This document shows positions 16,525-24,939 of a stretch of DNA of 64,000 bases, piece after piece. The notes below the pieces were generated by a model. It did no database searches. It was not told the origin of the DNA and worked only from the letters and a program-made list of their open reading frames with translations. How positions within the stretch are numbered: the stretch's first letter is position 1; every line of letters starts with the position of its first letter. Both the position numbers and the translations under genes were made by a program. Source of the stretch: Sedimentisphaerales bacterium. Its GTDB lineage: Bacteria > Planctomycetota > Phycisphaerae > Sedimentisphaerales > Anaerobacaceae. The DNA lies in contig JAFGLV010000174.1 of NCBI GenBank assembly GCA_016927855.1, positions 22,710 through 86,709 of the forward strand, given 5' to 3'.

Positions 16525-16974
16525 ATGAGAGCAGTGATTCAGCGTGTCACGCAAGCGAAAGTCGAGGTCGAAGGCCGGATCATCGGCCAGATCGAGCGAG
16601 GCCTGCTGGTCTATCTCGGCGTCGGCAGGGACGACACCGCCAAGGACGCCGAACTCATGGCCGACAAGCTCGTGAACCTGCGCATCTTCGCGGACGCGGC
16701 AGGTAAGATGAACCGCAGCGTGATCGACGTCGCCGGCGGGATTCTGCTGATCAGCAATTTCACGCTGCTGGGCGACTGTCGCAAAGGCCGCCGGCCCAGC
16801 TTCGACGCGGCGGGCCTCCCCGAGCCGGCCGAAGCGCTTTACGAAAAGGTCGCCGAACTGATCGCAGCCAGTGACGTCCCCGTTGCGAGAGGCTCCTTCG
16901 GCGCCTACATGCAGGTGACCAGCGTCAACGACGGTCCCGTCACCTTCCTGCTCGACAGCACCCGCCTCTTTTAG
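16525..16974 (+). CDS. dtd: D-aminoacyl-tRNA deacylase
   Basis: 149 residues, the usual length. It removes D-amino acids (and glycine) mischarged onto tRNA in the cytoplasm. Family marks are MRAVIQRV at the start, the S-x-F-T-L motif as SNFTLLGDCRKGRRPSF and the Gly-cisPro region NDGPVTFLL. The ribosome-binding site is weak (GCGGA). It lies 112 bp after the glycosidase, beyond a palindromic element. Its TAG stop ends on the first base of the next palindromic element (16974-17071). Confidence 0.93.
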   Translation: MRAVIQRVTQAKVEVEGRIIGQIERGLLVYLGVGRDDTAKDAELMADKLVNLRIFADAAGKMNRSVIDVAGGILLISNFTLLGDCRKGRRPSFDAAGLPEPAEALYEKVAELIAASDVPVARGSFGAYMQVTSVNDGPVTFLLDSTRLF

Positions 16975-17071
16975 TGTCGCGGGCATCTTGCCCGCGCGTC
17001 CCGAAGGTGTTCCGCCTTCGAATCGAGGGCAAGATGCCCACGGCACGCGCGGGCGAGGACGCCCGCGACAC
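16974..17071. repeat. palindromic element (GTGTCGCGGGC ends) at the dtd stop
   Basis: GTGTCGCGGGC at 16974-16984 is mirrored by GCCCGCGACAC at 17061-17071. An inner hairpin GGGCATCTTGCCC... is matched by GGGCAAGATGCCC at ~17030. The element shares its first base with the dtd stop and fills the space between the convergent dtd gene and the gene at 17077. Confidence 0.7.
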
Positions 17072-17076
17072 GATTA

Positions 17077-18282
17077 TTACCTCGCTGAAGTCGTGTCTAC
17101 TTCCGGAAGGACCACCAGCGCTCCCATGGCGTGCGTCCCAGAGCGGTCCCGGTTGTAGCCGATGATAATGGGCTTGCCGACCTGGCCGCGCACGGCATTG
17201 CTCAGGATCTCCGTCACTTTGCCGCCCTCCGGCGCTTCGCGGATGATTCGGATGAGGAACGTGGCGTGGTCTCCCTGCTCGGGTTGGGCATCCAATGAGA
17301 GCTTCCAAGGCCCGATCGGCACGTTGACTTGGCCGGGCAGCGAGATGTTGCCGAACCAATAGCCGACGGTCTGCGTCGCTTCGCCCAGCAGCCTGCGGAG
17401 GTGTTCCTGCAGCGGCGCCGGCAACTGCGTGACCTGTGCGGCCGGGACCGCGGAGGTGAAGCTATCGTCCTCCCAGCGCAGTTCCTTCATCTTGGCGTCG
17501 GGGAAGGACTCGATGGTACGTGCGATCAATTCGTTCGAGGGCGCTTGCCCCTGGAGCGTGAGCTCGGATCGGCCGTTCGACAGCCTGTGCTGGTGGATGG
17601 CGCCGACCTGCAAGTGCGAGTCTTGTATCGCGCGCATGATGTCGTCCGCCAGAAACTCCGTGGAGTTCTCGACGACGACGGTAAACGCCTTGAGGTTCGG
17701 GTCTTCCGGCGGCAGTTCCAGCATGTACACGCGATACATCATCTGGGGAGGGATCGTGTAGGTATCCAGCTCGCTAATCAGGTTCTCGATCTCACGCCGA
17801 CGAGCTGCCGGTGCCGATACGACAATCGAATTCGTCTGTTCGTTGGCAGAGACCACGACTTCCCTGGGCGGGGTCACGGCCTTGAGGATCTCCGCCACCT
17901 TGAGGGCACGAGCCGACTGCAGGTGGTAGACCCGTACATCCATCGGGCCGGCCGGTGCGCCGGAACTGGGCCTGTCCAGATCGGCAAGCACGTCTTCGAC
18001 CCGCTCATGGTGCTCCGCCGTTGCGCTCACGATCAAGGAATTGGTGCGTTTGTCCGGGACGAAGTTGGCCGCGATCTGCGGACTCATGGTTCTGAAAACG
18101 TCCAGTACGGTCACGGCATCACAGTACTTGAGTTGATACACCCTTGAGACGACACCCGCGTCAGTTTTGGGTTGCGTGACGACTGCAGAGGCTCCCGGCG
18201 TCTGGGTGGTCTCCATAGCCCACAACATGCCTGGAGGCGACAACACGGCCAAACACACGATCGACAGCATTCGCATCTTCAT
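17077..18282 (-). CDS. exported protein with secretin N-domain-like repeats, no secretin pore domain
   Basis: 401 residues. The ATG at 18282 follows AAAAAGGAGATT and starts a signal peptide (MKMRMLSIVCLAVL). Two repeats match the short N1-type domain of GspD/PilQ secretins: VYQLKYCDAVTVLDVFRTM...NSLIVSATAEHHERVEDVL and VYHLQSARALKVAEILKAV...NSIVVSAPAARRREIENLI. The second half carries a different mixed alpha/beta region. No beta-barrel secretin domain follows, so it cannot form a pore itself. It is the third gene of a sigma/anti-sigma operon, 16 bp after the anti-sigma gene, and may be the envelope effector or sensor of that system. Confidence 0.75.
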   Translation of the reverse strand: MKMRMLSIVCLAVLSPPGMLWAMETTQTPGASAVVTQPKTDAGVVSRVYQLKYCDAVTVLDVFRTMSPQIAANFVPDKRTNSLIVSATAEHHERVEDVLADLDRPSSGAPAGPMDVRVYHLQSARALKVAEILKAVTPPREVVVSANEQTNSIVVSAPAARRREIENLISELDTYTIPPQMMYRVYMLELPPEDPNLKAFTVVVENSTEFLADDIMRAIQDSHLQVGAIHQHRLSNGRSELTLQGQAPSNELIARTIESFPDAKMKELRWEDDSFTSAVPAAQVTQLPAPLQEHLRRLLGEATQTVGYWFGNISLPGQVNVPIGPWKLSLDAQPEQGDHATFLIRIIREAPEGGKVTEILSNAVRGQVGKPIIIGYNRDRSGTHAMGALVVLPEVDTTSAR

Positions 18283-18298
18283 GGTCCAATCTCCTTTT

Positions 18299-18820
18299 TC
18301 AAAGGTTCCACACGACGTAGATTTCGCCTTCGTCCAGCGTTCCATACAGGACGCGCTGCGGCGGGGAAGACTCCTGTTTCTTCTCGACGACCACTTTCGG
18401 GTTTTCGACTTGCGGGTATAGCTCTTGCAGGACCTTGCCGGTATAGGTCCGAGCGTACGGAGTGTGTTCCACCGCGAACTGTGGCTCTGCCGCCTTCGCC
18501 GCAGGCGTAATCGACTGATCTCCGACGTAAACAAGCATGAGCAGCCCTCCGAGGATCATGCCGAGGGCAAACGTCACGGCCGGTCGCCGCAGCAGGGCCA
18601 GCCACGCCCAGATCCCTGGCCGCTCGTACGAAGGCGCCTGCCAGGCGCGTCGGAAGATGTCCGCCTTCTCCCTCGCTGACAACTCAGGCACCGGTGCTTG
18701 GTCCATCTGCTCGACGATCACGAGAAAGGACTCGTACTCTCTCTGTAACTCCTCTGGTGAAGCGAACTTGCCGCCGAAAAGCGTCTCGAACTCATCTAAG
18801 GAAAAACGTGAATCGTTCAT
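18299..18820 (-). CDS. single-pass membrane protein, probable anti-sigma factor
   Basis: 173 residues. A soluble acidic N-terminal part of ~85 residues, one membrane segment (VTFALGMILGGLLMLVYVG, ~90-108) and a ~65-residue periplasmic tail. The gene overlaps the sigma factor gene by ATGA (18817-18820), the standard arrangement for a cognate anti-sigma factor. There is no zinc-finger motif, so the family is not recognised by sequence. The function is inferred from position and topology. Confidence 0.6.
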   Translation of the reverse strand: MNDSRFSLDEFETLFGGKFASPEELQREYESFLVIVEQMDQAPVPELSAREKADIFRRAWQAPSYERPGIWAWLALLRRPAVTFALGMILGGLLMLVYVGDQSITPAAKAAEPQFAVEHTPYARTYTGKVLQELYPQVENPKVVVEKKQESSPPQRVLYGTLDEGEIYVVWNL

Positions 18821-19404
18821 GGTCCAAACCCCTGTTGATTCGACTCGACTGCCAGCTTCGCGCGCAGCGCGACCAGACAGCGCCGGATGTGCGTGCGAAC
18901 CGTGCCCTCGCGACAGCCCAACGCCGCCGCGATCTCGGCGGGAGTCATGCCTTCAAGATACCGCAGCACGAACGCGGTCCGCTGGTTCACTGTGATTTCT
19001 TTCAGCGCCTTTTCGATCCGCTGTCGAGTGAGCGCATCGTCCAGTTCTTGTCCATCATCTGGCTCTTCGGCCGGGAGCGACTCGACCGGGACTTCGTCGA
19101 TGTCGATATGCCTGCCGCGTCGACGCCATTTTCGGTAGCAGTCGATTGCCGTATTGGCCGCGACGCAGTTCAGCCACGCGGCGAACGACTCTTCGCACTC
19201 GAACTGACCGAGACTGCGGAACACCTTGAACCACACCTCCTGGACGCAGTCGGCCACCTGCGTGCGATCGAGCACGATCCGATAGCAGATACGATGGACC
19301 CGGTCGATGTGCCGGTGGTATAGCCGTGCCGCCGCGTCTCTGTCACCGCGCCGTGCCGCCTCGACCAAAGCCGTATCGGGGATCGAATCGTGCCTGTCCT
19401 TCAT
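18817..19404 (-). CDS. ECF-type RNA polymerase sigma factor
   Basis: 195 residues from the ATG at 19404. The open frame continues into a palindromic element upstream and that part is rejected. Region 2 is at ~10-80 (ARRGDRDAAARLYHRHIDRV, VADCVQEVWFKVF). Region 4 is at ~125-180 (RTAFVLRYLEGMTPAEIAAA, REGTVRTHIRRCL). It heads a three-gene operon with a membrane partner and an exported secretin-N-like protein. No nearby gene identifies its regulon. Confidence 0.88.
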   Translation of the reverse strand: MKDRHDSIPDTALVEAARRGDRDAAARLYHRHIDRVHRICYRIVLDRTQVADCVQEVWFKVFRSLGQFECEESFAAWLNCVAANTAIDCYRKWRRRGRHIDIDEVPVESLPAEEPDDGQELDDALTRQRIEKALKEITVNQRTAFVLRYLEGMTPAEIAAALGCREGTVRTHIRRCLVALRAKLAVESNQQGFGP

Positions 19405-19462
19405 TCCTACAGTATGTACGCACGAGGAGCGGAAAGTGAATACAACAGATGTGAGAATTTCC

Positions 19463-19535
19463 GTAGCACGGGCGTCTCGCCCGTGAGAGCAGGGCCATTT
19501 AGCCCTGCGGGACATGGGCGGGACGCCCATGCTAC
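19463..19535. repeat. palindromic element (GTAGCACGGGCGTC ends)
   Basis: GTAGCACGGGCGTC at 19463 onward is mirrored by GACGCCCATGCTAC ending at 19535, with an inner hairpin AGCAGGGC/GCCCTGC. It sits between the divergently placed sigma gene (start 19404) and the end of the PEP-CTERM gene (stop at 19540-19542), 4 bp from that stop. Confidence 0.7.
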
Positions 19536-19539
19536 GATA

Positions 19540-20100
19540 CTACGAACGGTGTTTGGCTCGGCGCAAAGCCAAGGCGCCGAGGCCCAGCAGCAGGACGCTG
19601 GTCGGCTCCGGTGTCGGCACGACCGGCACCGGGACGGGAACCGGCACGGTTTTGGCTCCGCCTCCTCCCGAGACGCTAAAGCCGGGGCTCTTGAGATCGG
19701 TCAGGGAAGGCAACAACTGACTGGGACCTCCGCCTCCGCCGCTCAGCGCGAGCGTTCTCTCCATGCCGTTGTCCCGAACGGAGCGAAAGACTGCGACCAC
19801 GATCTTCGCGGCGTCCACCTTCACGGTGGTCTGCCGGCTCTTGGGGTCGGAGACGTCGCCGATCCAGTAGGCGAACTGGTAGCCCGGCTGCGGGCTGGCC
19901 GACAGCGTCACGATCGAATTGGCGCTGTAACGGTGCGTACCGACCCTCGGCGTCACCGTGCCGGCCTTGACCGGACTGTGCTCGATGCACAGATCGTAGG
20001 CTGCCGTCCATGGGGACTCCGGCTCCGTGGCGCGGACCGCCGTCACCGTGGACAGGAATCCCACCATCAGCGCCACCAGTTGTATCGTACGTCGCTTCAT
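19540..20100 (-). CDS. PEP-CTERM sorting-signal protein with an InlB B-repeat-like domain
   Basis: 186 residues. After a signal peptide (MKRRTIQLVALMVGFLSTV) residues ~40-110 form a divergent InlB B-repeat (GTVTP...YSANSIVTLSASPQPGYQFAYW...VVAVF). A glycine-rich stretch and a VPVPVPVPV linker follow. The C-terminus is a textbook exosortase target: PTPEPTSVLLLGLGALALRR, that is Pro-Glu-Pro, a hydrophobic helix and Arg. The protein should be processed by an exosortase (not in the window) and released or anchored at the surface. It is transcribed alone from a good promoter (20224-20252) that carries a palindrome in its spacer. Confidence 0.85.
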   Translation of the reverse strand: MKRRTIQLVALMVGFLSTVTAVRATEPESPWTAAYDLCIEHSPVKAGTVTPRVGTHRYSANSIVTLSASPQPGYQFAYWIGDVSDPKSRQTTVKVDAAKIVVAVFRSVRDNGMERTLALSGGGGGPSQLLPSLTDLKSPGFSVSGGGGAKTVPVPVPVPVVPTPEPTSVLLLGLGALALRRAKHRS

Positions 20101-20223
20101 CTCTTCCTTGCCCGTTTCCTGGACGTAGCGAGCAAGCGAACCCCCAAAAGACCGAGTGCCGACGACAGACGACGGGCCACGGATGGCTCAGGCTTCCATT
20201 CCCTGTCGCTCGACTGTTTCTAT

Positions 20224-20252
20224 AGGATACCGGATTCAGCCTGAATAGTCAA
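20224..20252 (-). promoter_or_regulatory. promoter of the PEP-CTERM gene with a palindrome in the spacer
   Basis: On the minus strand TTGACT (20252-20247) and TATCCT (20229-20224) are exactly 17 bp apart. The spacer contains ATTCAG-C-CTGAAT (20234-20246), a 13-bp perfect palindrome. A protein bound there would block RNA polymerase, or, if it twists the spacer as MerR-type regulators do, activate it. The leader to the ATG at 20100 is ~115 nt. I see no gene in 20101-20526. Confidence 0.6.
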
Positions 20253-20404
20253 TGCTTGGAGGCCCTCGTCGCGACGCGTGACGCGATTCCGATAACCTGC
20301 AGGCACGTCGCCCCGACACGGCGCGGTTCTCGGACCGTAAGGCGTCGCCGTCGAAAGCCCAGGAGGATTTTCTCGCGCGGGGCAGGAGCGATTATGTGCC
20401 TCCA

Positions 20405-20528
20405 AGAGCCTCTAACAGAATGACCTGTCGCGCTACGGACGTTGTAGGGGCCACCCCCTTGTGGTTGCCCTGGGCAGGCACGGGGACCTGCCCCCTACCC
20501 ATCCACCGGTCATTCTGTCAGGCGCTCT
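20405..20528. repeat. nested palindromic element containing GTAGGGGC copy B
   Basis: Outer arms AGAGCCTCTAACAGAATGACC (20405-20425) and the near-complement at 20508-20528 (sharing GGTCATTCTGT) enclose a complete GTAGGGGC element at 20444-20498. The outer arm overlaps the stop codon (20527-20529, minus strand) of the PP-loop gene. One palindrome appears to have inserted into the loop of another. Confidence 0.65.
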
Positions 20529-21810
20529 AAGTGGGGCGCGATGGTGCGGGGGCCGAAACGCCGGTTCGACTCGCGGCGTTGCACTCGCGGCCGGTTGACT
20601 GGCGACGACTCAGAGGCGAGCCGCGAAACAGCCCGCGGAGGCGGTTGCGCAGCGGTATGAAAGGAAGCTTCATCTGTTTGTACTTCCACCGGATGCGGTT
20701 AAGCCGGATCGCGGTGTGCATGGCTTTGACCCAATCGGGTGTCCCCAGCCCATGCTGTTGAGCGCCTCGTATGATCTCCATCCAGCGGCGTGCGCTCTGT
20801 TCCGAGTGCAGGTGGGTGCGGCGAATCTGCCACGCCTTGACATCCCTCTCGAACGTCGGTGGCAAGTCGACGCCGGCGACACGGAAAGAAAGGATCGTGC
20901 GAATGCACTTCTCGCACCGGCAGCAATTGGCGTGGCTGCCCCAGTTGACCAGACAGACGTGCAGGTGGCGCATCGCCTCGGGCCATTGCGCCAGCAGTTG
21001 AATCTTCTCGAAGCGCGTGGTCTCAGGTCCGTCGTCAATGACCTGGAAGTGCCGGCTGCTCAGCAGCGGGTTACTGACGGGGTGGCTGCCCCAGGCGACC
21101 TGCATCCGCGTGTACGGGACGTCGTTCGGGAATAGAGCGACGTCGAATCGGGCCGACAACAGGCGCAAGGCGCTGTTGAGGAACGTGCCGAAGCTGTGGT
21201 ACCAGATCGTCGGCAGTTCGTGTAGATTGGCCGTGATCGGCACGCAGGGCAGGTCCAGGCTCCGCGCCATGGCGCGTGCGTCAGCCAGCAGCCCTTCGTA
21301 CATGCCGTTGCTGTTCTCCTGCTCCAGCGTAATGTCGAATCCATGCAGGACGATCGTCGCGCCGATGGGTCGGCTCTGACGACCTGCGAGGCGCCGGGTG
21401 TGGCGAAACACCGTGAACGATGAATCCACCCCGCAGGACAGCGGCGCGATCGCCTGTCCGGCGACGGAGGGGGCCGGGGCTTCGGTTTCTTCGCGCGCAC
21501 GAATATCCACCGGCTGGTAGAGGTCCGGCCGCCACGCGCGCCACAGCGCCATGTATTGCTCCAGGTTCGCCAGCAGCGACGGGGAGACCGTGCCCTCGAC
21601 TATCACGTCGCGCTGCCATTGCATGATCGGAAACAGAAACGCGATAACGAACGGGTCCGCCCACGGCGTCACGGCGTCGCGCCACTCCGCAGGCAGTCTC
21701 CACCAAAGCCGCTGGCGTTCTCCTGCCGGATGCTCGAGCACCGCGGCCAGTTCCAGAATCGGCCCATCCGCGCGGACGGGCTCCAGGGTCAATCGCACCG
21801 GTGGGCTCAT
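20527..21810 (-). CDS. PP-loop ATPase family protein (QueC/asparagine-synthase-like fold), role unknown
   Basis: 427 residues. The PP-loop pyrophosphate signature is SCGVDSSFTVF at ~124-134, matching S-G-G-x-D-S. A zinc-ligand-like cluster NCCRCEKCIRT at ~297-307 resembles the cysteine set of QueC-type enzymes. These enzymes activate a carboxylate or carbonyl with ATP by adenylation. The N-terminal ~110 residues are of unknown type and the C-terminal ~40 are disordered. It overlaps the upstream beta-helix gene by ATGA (21807-21810), so the two are coupled. This suggests modification of a polysaccharide or secreted component rather than tRNA or queuosine work. Confidence 0.65.
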   Translation of the reverse strand: MSPPVRLTLEPVRADGPILELAAVLEHPAGERQRLWWRLPAEWRDAVTPWADPFVIAFLFPIMQWQRDVIVEGTVSPSLLANLEQYMALWRAWRPDLYQPVDIRAREETEAPAPSVAGQAIAPLSCGVDSSFTVFRHTRRLAGRQSRPIGATIVLHGFDITLEQENSNGMYEGLLADARAMARSLDLPCVPITANLHELPTIWYHSFGTFLNSALRLLSARFDVALFPNDVPYTRMQVAWGSHPVSNPLLSSRHFQVIDDGPETTRFEKIQLLAQWPEAMRHLHVCLVNWGSHANCCRCEKCIRTILSFRVAGVDLPPTFERDVKAWQIRRTHLHSEQSARRWMEIIRGAQQHGLGTPDWVKAMHTAIRLNRIRWKYKQMKLPFIPLRNRLRGLFRGSPLSRRQSTGRECNAASRTGVSAPAPSRPT

Positions 21811-23798
21811 GGTTTCTTCGGGCCTATCTGATCGAAAGGAATGGGCTTGAAGCCGCTGAGGGTATATGCCGGCGATTCGTCACGCAGAGCGAGGTTCAAG
21901 GCTGCCTCATCGACGAAACACGGATCGCGGTCTTCGATGTTGTCGGTGAAGGTGTAGAAATCGAAGCCGCCGCTGCCGCCCAGGCTGTTCTTTTCGAGCC
22001 AGCGTTGGTTTCGCCAGCCGATATTCCGCGCGATGATGCAGCCCTCGGGTTCCTTGGCGCGGTCGTAGCCGTTATCGAGGAGGTGGGCCAGGCGCGGGTA
22101 GCGCTCGCTCCACGGGGGCTGGGTGTAGTTGTACCGCTGGATCTTGGCGAGCAGGTTCCAGCTTTGCTGGTCCTTGTCCGCCCAGACGGTGCCGCGGCGG
22201 TCGGTGAAGTGGGCCGAGCCGCACTTGGCGATGACGTTGTTCTCGATCGTGTTGTCGCGTCCGCCGCCGCACATGATCGCGCGCCCGCTGATTTCGTAGA
22301 AGATGTTGCCGAACACGGTGATCCCGCTGGCACAGTCGTCGAGGTAGACTGCATGGACGCCATTGCTGCCGGGCAGGTGGCTGCGGATGTGGTGGAAGAA
22401 GTTGTTGCGAATCACGTTGCCGCGCAGACCCCAGTCCCGGCCGCAGTAGACCGAGCCGGCATCGTCCACTTCGTAGCAGACATCGTGGATCTCGTTCAGC
22501 TCGATCAGATGCTCGTTGCCGCCGAACAGGATCGCCGAGTGGGGAGCGTCGTAAAGCAGGTTGTGCGCCGCGACGTTCCCGACGCCGTCCAGGCGGATCG
22601 CAGGCGCGTAGGTCCGCTGCCAGCGGCCAAAATCGTGGATCGTGCAGTCGCGCACGAAGTTCTCGCCCGGTGTCAGTTGCTTGCGGTTGCCACCACTGAC
22701 GGAGACACCGGTCTGACCGATTCCGCTGATCGTGCAACGCTCGACACCGTTGCGCATGCCGGAGACCTCGATGCCGGTTCCTCGTATGTTGCGAATCAGG
22801 CAGTCGGCAATCAGATTATCGTGCCCGCCGTCGATCTCGATTCCAGAGTCGGTGCCCATCTCAACGGTCAGATTCTCAATGCGGACATGGGCGGCATTGT
22901 CGAGCCGTATGATCGGTGCGTCCAACGTCGACAGGAGAATCTCCGCTTCGTCCATCTCCGCCGGTGGCCAAAAGCACAGGATGTACTCTTCACGGTCGAC
23001 ATACCACTCGCCCGGCTGGTCGATTTCTTCGGCCAGGTTGATGACGTAATAGGGCTTGTCCGCGCGGATGCCGTAGGGTGGTGTCTTCTCGGCGGTGATG
23101 GTCTTGTTCTGGGTATCGATCTTAGCGATCTTGACGATCTGGTTCGACCAGCCGTGACACCAGTAGCCCAGGGCGCAAGCATCCGGCGCCTTGAGCCATT
23201 GCTCGGGACGCGGATCGTCGTAACCGAACGTGATGTCATTCTCAGCCGAGGTCGTCCGCACGAACCCTTCATTGGGCCACCGCGCCAGTTGCATCAACTC
23301 GCCATTGAAGCTCAACTCGTTCCGCAGTGGGTCCGTTGACCTGCGAAGCTCCCTGAGGACAAGTGCCGCTTTGCACCTTCCTCGGGCCTCTCCCCTGAGT
23401 CGGTCTCGAATCACATAGCGCCAATCAGGCCCAACGATGAATCCGCTTTGCCCGTCGGGGCCTGTCCTCGCGCGGGGACCGAAGGCGTTGGCCGATATCT
23501 CGCGACCACCAATCAGGCGGACGGTCTCGCCTGGATAGGCGCGGTAGACAGTACCTGGATCCTGCTCGGTCAGTGTGAACGCTTGCGAGCGGAAGTGCTT
23601 GCCGCCTCGAATCACGACGGTCGCGCCCTCGGGTCGAGTCTCTCGGATGGCATCCCGGGCCTTTTCCAGTGTGGCAAAGGGCTTTTCGATCGTTCCGGGA
23701 TTGGCGTCATTGCCCTCCACGGCGACGTAGTAATCGCGCGCCCAGGCGACGGAGCCACACAGAACGATCCCCAGCACCAGCAGCGTCTTTCGCATCAT
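21807..23798 (-). CDS. secreted right-handed parallel beta-helix protein (polysaccharide lyase/hydrolase-like)
   Basis: 663 residues. The ATG pair at 23798 follows AGGAGATGC and a signal peptide ends near ARDYYVAVEG. The early block DANPGTIEKPFATLEKARDA is typical of secreted beta-helix enzymes. From ~290 to ~540 there are many PbH1-type rungs with N-x-I and I-E-N-N-V-I patterns (for example IENLTVEMGTDSGIEIDGGH and RGNVIRNNFFHHI). Such proteins cut or epimerise acidic polysaccharides. The substrate cannot be told. It is followed, with ATGA overlap, by the PP-loop gene. Confidence 0.8.
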   Translation of the reverse strand: MMRKTLLVLGIVLCGSVAWARDYYVAVEGNDANPGTIEKPFATLEKARDAIRETRPEGATVVIRGGKHFRSQAFTLTEQDPGTVYRAYPGETVRLIGGREISANAFGPRARTGPDGQSGFIVGPDWRYVIRDRLRGEARGRCKAALVLRELRRSTDPLRNELSFNGELMQLARWPNEGFVRTTSAENDITFGYDDPRPEQWLKAPDACALGYWCHGWSNQIVKIAKIDTQNKTITAEKTPPYGIRADKPYYVINLAEEIDQPGEWYVDREEYILCFWPPAEMDEAEILLSTLDAPIIRLDNAAHVRIENLTVEMGTDSGIEIDGGHDNLIADCLIRNIRGTGIEVSGMRNGVERCTISGIGQTGVSVSGGNRKQLTPGENFVRDCTIHDFGRWQRTYAPAIRLDGVGNVAAHNLLYDAPHSAILFGGNEHLIELNEIHDVCYEVDDAGSVYCGRDWGLRGNVIRNNFFHHIRSHLPGSNGVHAVYLDDCASGITVFGNIFYEISGRAIMCGGGRDNTIENNVIAKCGSAHFTDRRGTVWADKDQQSWNLLAKIQRYNYTQPPWSERYPRLAHLLDNGYDRAKEPEGCIIARNIGWRNQRWLEKNSLGGSGGFDFYTFTDNIEDRDPCFVDEAALNLALRDESPAYTLSGFKPIPFDQIGPKKP

Positions 23799-23871
23799 GC
23801 ATCTCCTCTAACCGGATTTCTGGCAGCGGCGCAAGCCCAGCCGTCGGGAGACACAGGATACCACAACGCTG

Positions 23872-24927
23872 TCAGTCCTGCGAGTCCTTGGCCTCGATCC
23901 GATAGAGGATGACCTTGTTTTGATATACTGCCGGTGGGACGGTGTCCCCCCACCCATGCTCGAGCACACCGGTTGTCCCGCGGATTCTCTCTTCGTCCTG
24001 CTCCAGAGCCTTCTTCAGTTTCTTGACGGAGTCCTCCCGCTCCGTCCGCAGGCGAACCAGGTCCCAGAAGCGTTGCTGTTCGTCGCGGACCTGCCTGATC
24101 GCCTGACGGCGAGCCTCCAGACCGCTCAGTTCGATCGTCTGCTCGATGCGCTGCGCTTCGAGTGTCTCGATCACGTCGTTGTCCAAGTCCTGCCTGGCAA
24201 GATACTCGTTGATCACCTTGAGCTTGCCGCGCACGCCGGCCAGGTCGATATCGAGCGTTTTGATCTGCCGGTCCATTTGCAGGACGAGTTCCTTGGCCAG
24301 TTGCGACGCCTCTTCATCGGTGTTGAGCGGGTAAGTGGATTTCTTCGCTCTCTCGTAGCTTTGCTGCGCCTGCTCCAACAGCTTCTGCTGCTCGGGCAGG
24401 GCCTTCTGGTTCTCTGCGAGTCTTTGCCTGTACTCAGTCAACTCGCGCTGGTACATGGCCGTGCTTCTCTGGGCGTTCGCGGCAAAGCTGTCGATCAATG
24501 CCCAGGCCATGATCTTTGCGTCTTGCTCGCTGACGGCATAGAAGTTGACGGAGTAATGATTGGGGATGTTAGCCGCGCTGGTATCGACCCAGGCGCCAAA
24601 ACCCCGGGCCAGGAAGTCGCGCTGGGCGGGTGAGAGCTTCTGGGCCAACGGTCGATCCAGCGCCATCCCCAGAACCTGTGCCGCCCTCTCATACATCCGC
24701 CCGCGGGGCAGGATGATGCGCGCCATGTACTGGGGCCGAACCGAGCCCGGGTCGTCATACATGACCGTTTTGCCCTCCACCTCAGCGCTGACGGTCCACC
24801 TTGGGGTGAGGGTGCTCATCTCGAATTGTGGTTGCGGCGCGACGTAGTTGGGCTCGGTCTCGGCGGCGGCGCAGAAAGCGATACTCGCCACGGAGACAAC
24901 CAGCATGAGGGTCAATCGAACGGACAT
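23872..24927 (-). CDS. exported coiled-coil protein, third gene of a sigma operon
   Basis: 351 residues. Signal peptide MSVRLTLMLVVSVASIAFC, a globular part to ~140 and then a long coiled coil (~150-330) rich in E, Q, K and R heptads. The coil is interrupted by KKSTYPLNTDEEASQLAKEL and has some resemblance to Wzz/GumC-like periplasmic coils, but lacks their membrane ends. The ATG at 24927 follows AAGGAGAG. It starts 12 bp after the anti-sigma gene and is therefore the likely envelope partner of this sigma system. No known family was recognised. Confidence 0.7.
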   Translation of the reverse strand: MSVRLTLMLVVSVASIAFCAAAETEPNYVAPQPQFEMSTLTPRWTVSAEVEGKTVMYDDPGSVRPQYMARIILPRGRMYERAAQVLGMALDRPLAQKLSPAQRDFLARGFGAWVDTSAANIPNHYSVNFYAVSEQDAKIMAWALIDSFAANAQRSTAMYQRELTEYRQRLAENQKALPEQQKLLEQAQQSYERAKKSTYPLNTDEEASQLAKELVLQMDRQIKTLDIDLAGVRGKLKVINEYLARQDLDNDVIETLEAQRIEQTIELSGLEARRQAIRQVRDEQQRFWDLVRLRTEREDSVKKLKKALEQDEERIRGTTGVLEHGWGDTVPPAVYQNKVILYRIEAKDSQD

Positions 24928-24939
24928 CTTCTTCTCTCC

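Noticed and set aside
17329..18147. 272-residue plus-strand frame antisense to the secretin-N-like gene
   Set aside because: No start signal and no domain; the minus-strand gene has a signal peptide and repeats.
21801..23339. 512-residue plus-strand frame across the beta-helix gene
   Set aside because: The minus strand has a signal peptide and beta-helix rungs. The plus frame is low in complexity and lacks a start site.
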